From: Mucilaginibacter auburnensis
Lineage (GTDB): Bacteria; Bacteroidota; Bacteroidia; Sphingobacteriales; Sphingobacteriaceae
Length of the DNA stretch: 64,000 nt
NCBI RefSeq assembly: GCF_002797815.1
Contig: NZ_PGFJ01000002.1
Location: forward strand, 1,054,001 to 1,118,000
Direction: 5' to 3'
The notes below the pieces were generated by a model, which searched no databases, was not told the DNA's origin, and was given only the letters and a program-made list of their open reading frames with translations. A program made the translations under genes and the position numbers. Positions 15,878-24,304 of this stretch are shown one piece after another; position 1 is the stretch's first letter; the number at the start of each line of letters is the position of its first letter.

Positions 15878-18800
15878 TTAGAGGCCTTTTTTGTAAGATG
15901 ATCGATTTTCTTTTAGCGTCATAATACCTCGCTCGGTCTCTTTTTTAACTCTTACAAGTGCTCCCTGGCTATCGTACTCATAAAACGTTGCAAAACAATT
16001 CTCATCAAGCTCTGCCATCAGTCGCAAGGTTTTTTCATCATAGGCATATGTTTTCATTGATGCATCTTTAGGAAATATGCGTATATCATCTACGAAAGAG
16101 CTAACTGATTCTGGGCTTTTTAGCTTCAATTCAATAGGAACTCCGGCACCCGTATAAAGCGCGGTTGACGTAACGTAAGATTCTATATTAATACGTCCCT
16201 CCATCAACTTCCACCCCTCAACAATTGCTTTAACTGTCAACGGAATATCCTGACCATTAGCTGTCAATATAAGCCCCTTAAATGCCTTATTAGTAGGCTG
16301 TATATCTTTAACCCAGGCATTAAATATGTATTCCTTTTTTAGCGGCTCAAAACCGTTGGGATACTTACCTGTACCCTCAGTTTTATTATACTCATTTGTT
16401 TGGGTATTTAATGTTAGTAACGGGTAAACTGCCGGCCTTTCATTAAATGTTTTGGTATATAGAAATATACCATCGTTATAAAGCTGAATACTGTTATTAC
16501 CGCTATGCGATACCTGGTTTGTAACCAGGTATTTTATAGCTCCGCCTGCTGAGGAAGTAAAAAACGGTTGCTTATTAGGATCAATATGCTTAGGTATACC
16601 CACAGAGAATTTAGCATCTTCAAAACTTTCAGCATATATTTCGCGCTGCATAGCATTAGAGGCAACAGCCGAAGGCAGTTCGCCGTTAAAAGAAAACTTT
16701 GCAGCGCTATATCTGTCAAGTGCATCTTTATTTTCTAACTGTTGCCCGTACTTATCATACTGTGTTACTGTATTGGCAGTTACCCATTTAGAATTGTTGT
16801 TAAGCAGCCATCTTTTTTTGGGAGAACCTTGAGCAGGTGCGTACCAGTTAGGATAAAAGTTTGTTATATAGCCTGCGTTTTTTACATCAACAACTTTATC
16901 AGTAAGAGGCCTGTATTTCCGTTTTTCTTCAAATACCTTAGTTTTTGAAAGCCGCCAATTGCCCTTTATGCCGTACATAAATGGGTTAAGGGCTTTATCA
17001 GCAGGGTTTAATGGGCTGTAATAATTGCCGGGGCCATCTGTCCAATAGTATTTTGAAGCAACAACCGGTGGATTACCGTAAGGAGGAAGATATTTTTCAG
17101 CATAAGCTGCCATAAATAAACCTTCCTGACCGTGCAAGTTACTGGTCATACTTGTTGTACTCCAAATTACATTATCTTGCTTATCTATTAATTGTTGTCT
17201 TGATGTGTTGTTATAAATCTCCATACCAAATCCGCTTTCAGCAGGGGCAGTGCCATCTGGTCTTAACTTAATTTTTATTATATGTTCACCAGCGGTCAAC
17301 TCAGGAGTTTCAATAATAAACCAGCCATTTTCTCCATTCCATACACCAAATTCGCTGAAGAGATAAGGCCCATCATCAAAAGCCATTGTCATTGGTATGC
17401 TACCATTTAAGCCTATAAAATAAGTGCCTGTTCTGGGCAAATAAACTTTAGAAAAACAATACAAATTATCACCGGCTCCTAAAAAATTAGGTCTAATTAA
17501 TGTGCTGGTTGCGCGCGTCATCCAATAATAAAAACTTGGCGGGTTAGGATCATTATCTGGATTTTCAAGTACATAACTCAGCCAAATGGAACCCATTTGC
17601 ATTTTTCCCTCAAAATAAGCGGGGTATGTAAACCCGGCCCTGTATGGTGTTTGTAGTGGGTAAGGATGAGGGTTAGGTGAATATCCCCAATAATTAATAT
17701 CTGTTGTGGGAGGCTCCCAAACTTTTATATCCGGCACTTCAGAAACCCAATCTTCATTAAACTCATTTACACTTGCATTGAGCACCTTTAATGTTGAAAG
17801 ATCGGTGTTATCGGCAAGCCTTAAACGCCCTGCTTCTATAGGGTTATTTAAACACGTGTAGGTGCTTATGCTGCCATCAAGCATGTTTCTATACCCCGAC
17901 CGAATAACTTTTCCTTTTTTGATCTCGTAGCGCAATTCGCTGGGTTGAATTACCCTATTTGGGTCAACTGCCTGAAGGGCAATTTTTATTGTTTTAGCTA
18001 TAGTTCTACCATATTGGTCAACCAATCGTTTAGCCGTGCCATTTCCGGTTTCCTGCTCTAAAACCCAGTACAGATTTACTTTTCCGGCATCAGTAAGGTC
18101 TTCAATTACATCACCCGCGGCAACATATTCAGCCTTATCTGTAATAAGGCCTGTTTCATCTGTTTTCAGCCCGCCAATAACCATTCCCAGTGTTTTATAC
18201 GCTCCGCCCATTCCCTCGTAACCCCAGTAAGCAGGTATATTTACACTGTATATATCTTTTTTAAACTCGTTTTGCGTTTTGGTAACAATTGCTTCGCCGG
18301 TTACTGCATCAAATGCTATGTTTTGAGTAGCAATAGATGAACCGTCTTGTGTTTTTACAACTTTCTCTAAAATTCCGTAAGACTGTATTACCTTGACCGC
18401 ACATGCTGACCTGAAGAGTGTATTGTCTTGATTTATATTTATAGGAAAGTGCAATATAAGCGACAGCGGAAAAGACAGAAAAAAGTCATTGCCAATATTA
18501 AAAGTTGTTCCCTCGTTTTTGCTGCTCTGTTCCCTAAAATCTGTAAACAGCTCAATTTCCTGGCCTATAACCTTTGGTTTCACATCTCCATGAATGTCAA
18601 TAGTTTGAACAGAATTGTTAAGTGTCAATGCTTCGCCATTCAGCTTATCGGCTTTATAAAAATATTCTGTAGCCGACACTTGCGTTGCAGCAACTTTTCC
18701 CGTAGCATCCTTGGCTTCCTTAAAAACTCTTGTGGCCTTTAACTTACCGTTCATGTCATTTAATTCAATACTGTACCCTTGCGACATTACAAGCTCGTCG

Positions 18801-21800
18801 TAACTGGAAGTTAATATAAACGAGAATGTGGGGGTATTGGGAGGTGTGTGATTGGTTTTAATTCCGAGTACATTTACTTTTACCGGAAAATCCTTTGTAG
18901 TATAAAACTCATTAACTACATACCCGGTACGCATTGTAACATCAGTTGTTAATAATCCTTGCTTCTTTACCAGATCTTTGGTAACCACGCGGCTGTAGGT
19001 AATCCCCGGCGCTGGGAAAACCGATTCGCCGAAAGGCTCTTCCAGCTGAAATAAATTCGTTATAGCCCCTTTCTTTTTTTGACTGTAGGGTATTGGCATT
19101 TTAAACGGATTTTCGTCATTGCCAATAGATGGCTCATAGCTTGCAACACCGCTTGAAGAACCATCTTCTAATTCATAAATATATTTTTGCCCGTAAGATG
19201 TATTTTGAGTTTCGGCCGGATTGTTTGAATACCACCATTGATCATCAATTTCAATCCGTTCAACACGTACACCTCCACCAATTTTAGCGCCTTCGTTTTT
19301 TGTAAGCCGAACAAAACTCTTATCCTTGTTGATAATTGATGCATATGGCTCCGCAGCGCCATCGGCTTTTTCATAAAAAGATCTTGTAAGTTCACCAATA
19401 TTGCTTATAGCGTTTATGGTTGCGCTAACAACAGCTGATATACCTCCGCCACTGGCTTTGTTATCATAGCCCGGATAGGCGTAAAGCGGGTACTCATCTT
19501 TCAGCTTTTGCCAGGCTGCTATAGCAATGGGGTTGGTCTCAACATTTGAATTGGTAACATCACGGGTCAATTTTTTTAAACCAATTAATAAAGTCTTCCC
19601 GTTTACTGCTACAATGTCGCCTACCTCTGCAAAACACGATACGAAATCATAGTCACCTTCTGCCCCTGGCCCGGAAATATTTGTATTCATCTTAACATTA
19701 AGCTTAACATACATGTAACTTGACCCGTTTAAGCAATCATTAATAAAGTTTTGACGAGTCATCGAGGTTGGCATTTTATAATTATCCGGTAGGGTAACCC
19801 TTATCTGATTTGCTAAATTTAAACCGTTTTGCGTGGCCCCCGCCCCGGGTAAATCGTTGCCGTCCTTACATAATGCATCAATTTTATACATGCGCATGGC
19901 TTTTTTATTTTGCACATATGCATAATCGTCTGTTTCATAAGTTACTTTAATAACGCCTCCGGTTGGCAATTGTATTTGTCCTAAATGCCACAATGAAGCG
20001 TTTTCACTTACTTTTGAACGATCCTGATCAGTATAAGGGAACTCTTCGTTGCTTAATGCGGCACTGACATTTTCGCTTCTTGATTTGTACACACCCCATC
20101 TGTCTGTGAGCATGTAACCATACGCTCCTTTTACACCGGCAGAAGTAATGCCGATGGGTTGGTTGTAGCTAAATTTATAAGCATGGTTGGCGCCTTTTGT
20201 AACATTAGCATATTCAAACCAAACAGATTTTAAAGTTAGTTTACCTCCATTAGGAGCGTTTGAATTTGGTGTATATGGGCACAATTCATAGTTATAATCA
20301 AATTTTACAACTTTTATTGGTCTTGACATGTCGGCTTTAGAGTAAAGCCTTATCTGCATTAGGCATTTTTGCTTTACATCGGCGTTTTTACCTCCTACTT
20401 TCCAATCTTTGCCAACACCCAATCCGTCAAGCCTGTCTTTGGTTATGAAATATGCAATTTTGGTTTTACTTTCAATTGAAGAGATGTACCAAAGCTCCTT
20501 ACGACCATATATAACTGATCCTTTATCGTCATCAGGATCTGCCAGCTGTCCTTTATTAACAACCACGTTTTCAAATGGAGCACGCCAGTTGTACAATCCG
20601 TTAACACGGCTATAATTGAATTTTATAGCGGTACCAAGGTCATCATCGGTTATACCGTCGTTTGTTCTGTCAACATAATCTGCGGACAAAATCCCGCTAA
20701 GCAAGTAACTTGTAGCATAAGGAGGAATACTTTCGCTATGGTAATAATTGTCAATTCCTTTATTCAATCCGGGAATAGCATCAATTGCCTGGTTAGTCAA
20801 ATTTGTTTCCCTATCCGGATTGTTTGTGCCTCCCTGCAATATTTTATTGTAACCTTTGCCTATAGCAAATGAACGTTCAGTTTGTTCAACATTGTAAACC
20901 GGTGTGCCGTAAACCATTCTTCTACCGGTTGCATCTGTAACCGTTATCTCAGATATATGGTTGGCTTTACGTGAGGGGTACCTATCCGGGGGAAGATCTG
21001 TAGGATCTGTAGGATCTATAAGATAAGCTGGGTATTTAACTATATCAGATCCCGATAGTGTAACGGGATCAACGCGAACAATACTATTGGTATTGGGCTT
21101 AGGTGATGCATTAAATGTTGCCGGTAAATTTGATTCGTCTATACCATCATAAATATCTATAGTTTTATTAAGCGCGGCAAATGTTGCTTCTGAAGCGGTT
21201 AAATAAGATATTGTTGTTGCCCCAGGTTGACGTTCTTTACTTTCTATCTTACTACTAATTGATGTGTTGCATGTTGGGCATAAAAACTTATTCTCTGCTC
21301 GTTTGCCTGATAAATCAATCTGCACAGGCGCTGTTTTCCCTAACGCTGTAGCCAGCTCTTCGTTTTGTGCACTTTTTTCGCCCATTGGTTTAAAAAATAC
21401 GTTCTGGTAATTAGGCTTATACGGATCGTATGTTTGGAAATCACCAACATTGGCATACCTGTTATCATCTGTCCATTTTTTAGCGGTTGTGTTCATTGTT
21501 TGCGGATACAGCGTTAGTCCCCAATGTGCCAGGTTCCCAAGTCCCGCATCAATTCCAATAGAACCATTCTCGGAACTATCATCTGTTTGGTTATCAAAGA
21601 AAATTCCTGTACCACCACGATATAATCGAAATTGCCCGCTGCCCAGTTGATTGGTGTATGAAAAAAGATCATGCGTTTGAATTGGGAGTGCCAGATTTGG
21701 CAGATCAGGAATTACCAGGCTTTCCTTTTCTCTGATAAAATCCATTACCGCATGTGCATCATCCTTTGCAAGGTCGGCATACAAAAATCCATAACCGGGG

Positions 21801-22783
21801 TTTTGCTGGGCATTTGACAGAATAGATTTGGTAGTTCTATAACCTGTTAGTCCACCACTTACAAAAGTTCCAAAATTAGCCAGTCCGGCATCAACAGAAA
21901 AGGAATATGAATTGGTTTTATATGGAATAGAAATTTTGGGCATAATGGGCTCGGTGTTGTAAGATATACTTGCGCCAGCACCGTTAAAAGCATACGAATC
22001 CTTATGTTTCGTTGACTGAAATGTTTCAGCAAGTGAAAGTGATTTCAGTCCTGATCTGCTATTATATCCAAGTGAAGCCGTTAAACCTGCTTGTGAAACC
22101 TGTTTGCCTTTTTCATCAGTATAAACAGATAAACTGGCATAAGGAGTGAATGAAGCCCCACTTTGCGTATTAGATGATATACCAAATCCTAATCCAACAC
22201 TAAGCGATGTAGAATTTGATCTGGATAGCGAAATGCCAGGATTTATAGATACTTCTGCGCCAATGCCTGTATAATTATTGAAAAATACTCCGTAGCTAAA
22301 AGAACCTGTACCTTTACCCAAAATTTTCTTTACGTTATCTTTTATTTCTTTTCCGAAACCAAATAACTCTAATTTTGCTGTACCTCTCCCTCCAACTGTA
22401 ATCATTTCTTTTCTGTAATCCCTGGTGGTGATTTTTTCTCCCCGCATGTCGTCGGGCAGGCCGCGTAGCTGCCTATTAACGGCACCGGTATTTAAGTTCC
22501 ATCCCAGTCCAACCCAACTTGCTTCATCGTCAATACCCACTCCAGACTGGTAGTTGAGATTTACAGGATATCCGTCAATATCCAACAACGGGATATTATA
22601 TTTAAAATCACCAGTTTGCAAGTCTACCATGTCTGATACACTTGCCTGTTGGAAAGCTTGCGTTTCCGGCTGTGCCGGGCCTGAAGTTAGGGCATAGGTA
22701 GCGGCAGGAAAAAACAAATTATAAACCCAGATGAGCAGTAATAATCTTGCAACTTTGGTATTTCTCTTAACTTGGGGGCTCAT
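15878..22783 (-). CDS. Giant secreted SpvB/TcB-like protein of the Rhs operon
   Basis: 2301 aa with a signal peptide ending near residue 31 (ATYA). Residues about 40-110 contain VDLQTGDFKYNIPL, YQSGVGIDDEASWVGLGW and NRQLRGLPDD, the Bacteroidota version of the SpvB/TcB entry motif (symmetrical beta-sandwich start, GLGW). About 110-330 is a Gly/Ser-rich beta region. A CPTC pair lies near 500. About 1740-1870 looks like a PA14 or carbohydrate-binding beta domain. The C-terminus (about 2230-2290) has YD-like segments (TYAYDEKTLRLMAEL, TFYEYDSQG). There is no peptidase-like tip and no T9SS signal. It sits upstream of the Rhs gene, as TcB-type genes often sit beside TcC-type genes; together they could form one two-part cocoon. 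The role is inferred. Confidence 0.75.
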   Translation of the reverse strand: MSPQVKRNTKVARLLLLIWVYNLFFPAATYALTSGPAQPETQAFQQASVSDMVDLQTGDFKYNIPLLDIDGYPVNLNYQSGVGIDDEASWVGLGWNLNTGAVNRQLRGLPDDMRGEKITTRDYRKEMITVGGRGTAKLELFGFGKEIKDNVKKILGKGTGSFSYGVFFNNYTGIGAEVSINPGISLSRSNSTSLSVGLGFGISSNTQSGASFTPYASLSVYTDEKGKQVSQAGLTASLGYNSRSGLKSLSLAETFQSTKHKDSYAFNGAGASISYNTEPIMPKISIPYKTNSYSFSVDAGLANFGTFVSGGLTGYRTTKSILSNAQQNPGYGFLYADLAKDDAHAVMDFIREKESLVIPDLPNLALPIQTHDLFSYTNQLGSGQFRLYRGGTGIFFDNQTDDSSENGSIGIDAGLGNLAHWGLTLYPQTMNTTAKKWTDDNRYANVGDFQTYDPYKPNYQNVFFKPMGEKSAQNEELATALGKTAPVQIDLSGKRAENKFLCPTCNTSISSKIESKERQPGATTISYLTASEATFAALNKTIDIYDGIDESNLPATFNASPKPNTNSIVRVDPVTLSGSDIVKYPAYLIDPTDPTDLPPDRYPSRKANHISEITVTDATGRRMVYGTPVYNVEQTERSFAIGKGYNKILQGGTNNPDRETNLTNQAIDAIPGLNKGIDNYYHSESIPPYATSYLLSGILSADYVDRTNDGITDDDLGTAIKFNYSRVNGLYNWRAPFENVVVNKGQLADPDDDKGSVIYGRKELWYISSIESKTKIAYFITKDRLDGLGVGKDWKVGGKNADVKQKCLMQIRLYSKADMSRPIKVVKFDYNYELCPYTPNSNAPNGGKLTLKSVWFEYANVTKGANHAYKFSYNQPIGITSAGVKGAYGYMLTDRWGVYKSRSENVSAALSNEEFPYTDQDRSKVSENASLWHLGQIQLPTGGVIKVTYETDDYAYVQNKKAMRMYKIDALCKDGNDLPGAGATQNGLNLANQIRVTLPDNYKMPTSMTRQNFINDCLNGSSYMYVKLNVKMNTNISGPGAEGDYDFVSCFAEVGDIVAVNGKTLLIGLKKLTRDVTNSNVETNPIAIAAWQKLKDEYPLYAYPGYDNKASGGGISAVVSATINAISNIGELTRSFYEKADGAAEPYASIINKDKSFVRLTKNEGAKIGGGVRVERIEIDDQWWYSNNPAETQNTSYGQKYIYELEDGSSSGVASYEPSIGNDENPFKMPIPYSQKKKGAITNLFQLEEPFGESVFPAPGITYSRVVTKDLVKKQGLLTTDVTMRTGYVVNEFYTTKDFPVKVNVLGIKTNHTPPNTPTFSFILTSSYDELVMSQGYSIELNDMNGKLKATRVFKEAKDATGKVAATQVSATEYFYKADKLNGEALTLNNSVQTIDIHGDVKPKVIGQEIELFTDFREQSSKNEGTTFNIGNDFFLSFPLSLILHFPININQDNTLFRSACAVKVIQSYGILEKVVKTQDGSSIATQNIAFDAVTGEAIVTKTQNEFKKDIYSVNIPAYWGYEGMGGAYKTLGMVIGGLKTDETGLITDKAEYVAAGDVIEDLTDAGKVNLYWVLEQETGNGTAKRLVDQYGRTIAKTIKIALQAVDPNRVIQPSELRYEIKKGKVIRSGYRNMLDGSISTYTCLNNPIEAGRLRLADNTDLSTLKVLNASVNEFNEDWVSEVPDIKVWEPPTTDINYWGYSPNPHPYPLQTPYRAGFTYPAYFEGKMQMGSIWLSYVLENPDNDPNPPSFYYWMTRATSTLIRPNFLGAGDNLYCFSKVYLPRTGTYFIGLNGSIPMTMAFDDGPYLFSEFGVWNGENGWFIIETPELTAGEHIIKIKLRPDGTAPAESGFGMEIYNNTSRQQLIDKQDNVIWSTTSMTSNLHGQEGLFMAAYAEKYLPPYGNPPVVASKYYWTDGPGNYYSPLNPADKALNPFMYGIKGNWRLSKTKVFEEKRKYRPLTDKVVDVKNAGYITNFYPNWYAPAQGSPKKRWLLNNNSKWVTANTVTQYDKYGQQLENKDALDRYSAAKFSFNGELPSAVASNAMQREIYAESFEDAKFSVGIPKHIDPNKQPFFTSSAGGAIKYLVTNQVSHSGNNSIQLYNDGIFLYTKTFNERPAVYPLLTLNTQTNEYNKTEGTGKYPNGFEPLKKEYIFNAWVKDIQPTNKAFKGLILTANGQDIPLTVKAIVEGWKLMEGRINIESYVTSTALYTGAGVPIELKLKSPESVSSFVDDIRIFPKDASMKTYAYDEKTLRLMAELDENCFATFYEYDSQGALVRVKKETERGIMTLKENRSSYKKGL

Positions 22784-22784
22784 A

Positions 22785-23213
22785 TTAATTTTTTAAATTC
22801 ACTTTGAAGTTGTACGTCTCTTTGTTTAAATATTTATCCTTGTACACCAGTGTAGAGGCGTCATTAATTGCACTATCTGCGGGGAAGCTTAGCATAAACT
22901 CATAGTTACCGCTTTGCCCGTTAGCTATTGGCTGTACCAGATTAGGCGTTACTTTTATCTTCTCAGTTTGTATATAAAAGCAACTATCCATCTTATACCA
23001 CAGATTATTTTTTTGCTCGGGGCTTAATTTCTCGGTTAAACTTCTCTCAGGCAAAATTTTAACCTGATAACTAATTTCCGTATCGTCCGCTCCACTATTC
23101 ATGTTCTTTACCTGTACAACCAACTTACTGCCTTTAACTTCCTCAAAACCATTTTTTTTAGCCCCACATCCCATTAAAACGAACCAGCATATAATGACGG
23201 ATAACCATTTCAT
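22785..23213 (-). CDS. Small lipoprotein of the Rhs operon
   Basis: 142 aa; lipobox LMGC with Cys16. The mature part is beta-prone with no recognised family. It begins by ATGA overlap with the 364-aa gene and ends 1 nt before the 2301-aa gene. Such coupling suggests a fixed partner of the export or assembly proteins, perhaps an outer-membrane-attached accessory of the barrel protein. Function unknown. Confidence 0.6.
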   Translation of the reverse strand: MKWLSVIICWFVLMGCGAKKNGFEEVKGSKLVVQVKNMNSGADDTEISYQVKILPERSLTEKLSPEQKNNLWYKMDSCFYIQTEKIKVTPNLVQPIANGQSGNYEFMLSFPADSAINDASTLVYKDKYLNKETYNFKVNLKN

Positions 23214-24304
23214 TTACTATCCTCCTCCTTATACAAAAACCTTAAACTTTTAACGTTACCAGTCGGCATTGTAACTGTGAGTATATAAAATTCACCATCA
23301 GTGAAACTTGAATTACCAGCCAAGTCAATATCTATTTGATTATTGCCTTTTACCAGTTTTATTTTAGCCAGGTGGCCAATTTTTTTGTTTGGATTATTTA
23401 TAGATGTTATTGTATAAACCATATTTTGTACACCATAAGAATTTACAAGCGCAAACCGCAAATACCCACTTGCGATGTAGAAATTCCCTTTACTCAAATC
23501 TTCTATATCACGATAACCGGAGGCAACTACCTGCTTTTTGACGCTATCTGCACAGTTAATACTAAATTGGCTTACTTCTGATCTGTTCAATACGGTTAGA
23601 TCTTTGTAAGCAGTAACCTGCCATGAGTACTTTTTATTTAGTTCAAGATCGCGCGCGATAGACGGGAACACTAACATGGGTGATGTAATATTGCGCTGAT
23701 TTATAATAGGTTGGTTATAATTGATAGCCTCGGTTGCACTTTGCCCTTGTTTGATCTCCGTTAAAACTAATTGATACCGTGTTCCGGATAACGCGGGTAC
23801 AAGAGGTTGCCAGGTAAAAACAGGGCGTTTATTACATAGGTCGTCACCATCATAAGGATCAATTAGGTTTAATTCGGCAAATGGAGCCAAAGTATAAGAG
23901 AAGCACTCCTCGTCAGGTAAAATATCTGAATTTCTGATGGTCAGACTGTAACAATATTCGTACTCACCAGCTGGAAATGTGTTATTCATGCTAAGCAGCC
24001 TTCCACCTTTACTTTGCGAAAACTGAATGGCCGACTGCCTGACTGCAAGAGCCGGTACGGGGTTGGTTCCGCTTTGTAAAGTAAATTCGGGAGTTTTAAT
24101 TACGCATATGGTGCCACTTGCACGCTCGGTAACTGTTATAGTTAAACTGGCCGTAACCGCCTGGCGGCCGTTAATTAATTGGCAATTAAACAGGCCATTA
24201 ACGTTTCGCCCATAAATTTCGGGAATAAAATTTATGCGTATCTGAGCAAAAACCGGCGATGCGATAGCAAGCAATAATATAATTATATACCCTTTTTTTA
24301 ACAT
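23210..24304 (-). CDS. Exported Ig/fibronectin-like protein of the Rhs operon
   Basis: 364 aa with signal peptide 1-20 (cleavage near VFAQ). The N-terminal half (about 25-150) is beta-rich with two or three Cys. Residues about 155-260 read like an Ig/FnIII domain (LIDPYDGDDLCNKRPVFTWQP, a YQLVLTEI strand, YSWQVTAY). A third beta region follows. There are no catalytic motifs. Its start overlaps the stop of the barrel gene by one base (TAATG) and its stop overlaps the lipoprotein start (ATGA). Likely a periplasmic or surface partner of the 951-aa barrel protein. This is inference from coupling only. Confidence 0.6.
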   Translation of the reverse strand: MLKKGYIIILLLAIASPVFAQIRINFIPEIYGRNVNGLFNCQLINGRQAVTASLTITVTERASGTICVIKTPEFTLQSGTNPVPALAVRQSAIQFSQSKGGRLLSMNNTFPAGEYEYCYSLTIRNSDILPDEECFSYTLAPFAELNLIDPYDGDDLCNKRPVFTWQPLVPALSGTRYQLVLTEIKQGQSATEAINYNQPIINQRNITSPMLVFPSIARDLELNKKYSWQVTAYKDLTVLNRSEVSQFSINCADSVKKQVVASGYRDIEDLSKGNFYIASGYLRFALVNSYGVQNMVYTITSINNPNKKIGHLAKIKLVKGNNQIDIDLAGNSSFTDGEFYILTVTMPTGNVKSLRFLYKEEDSK

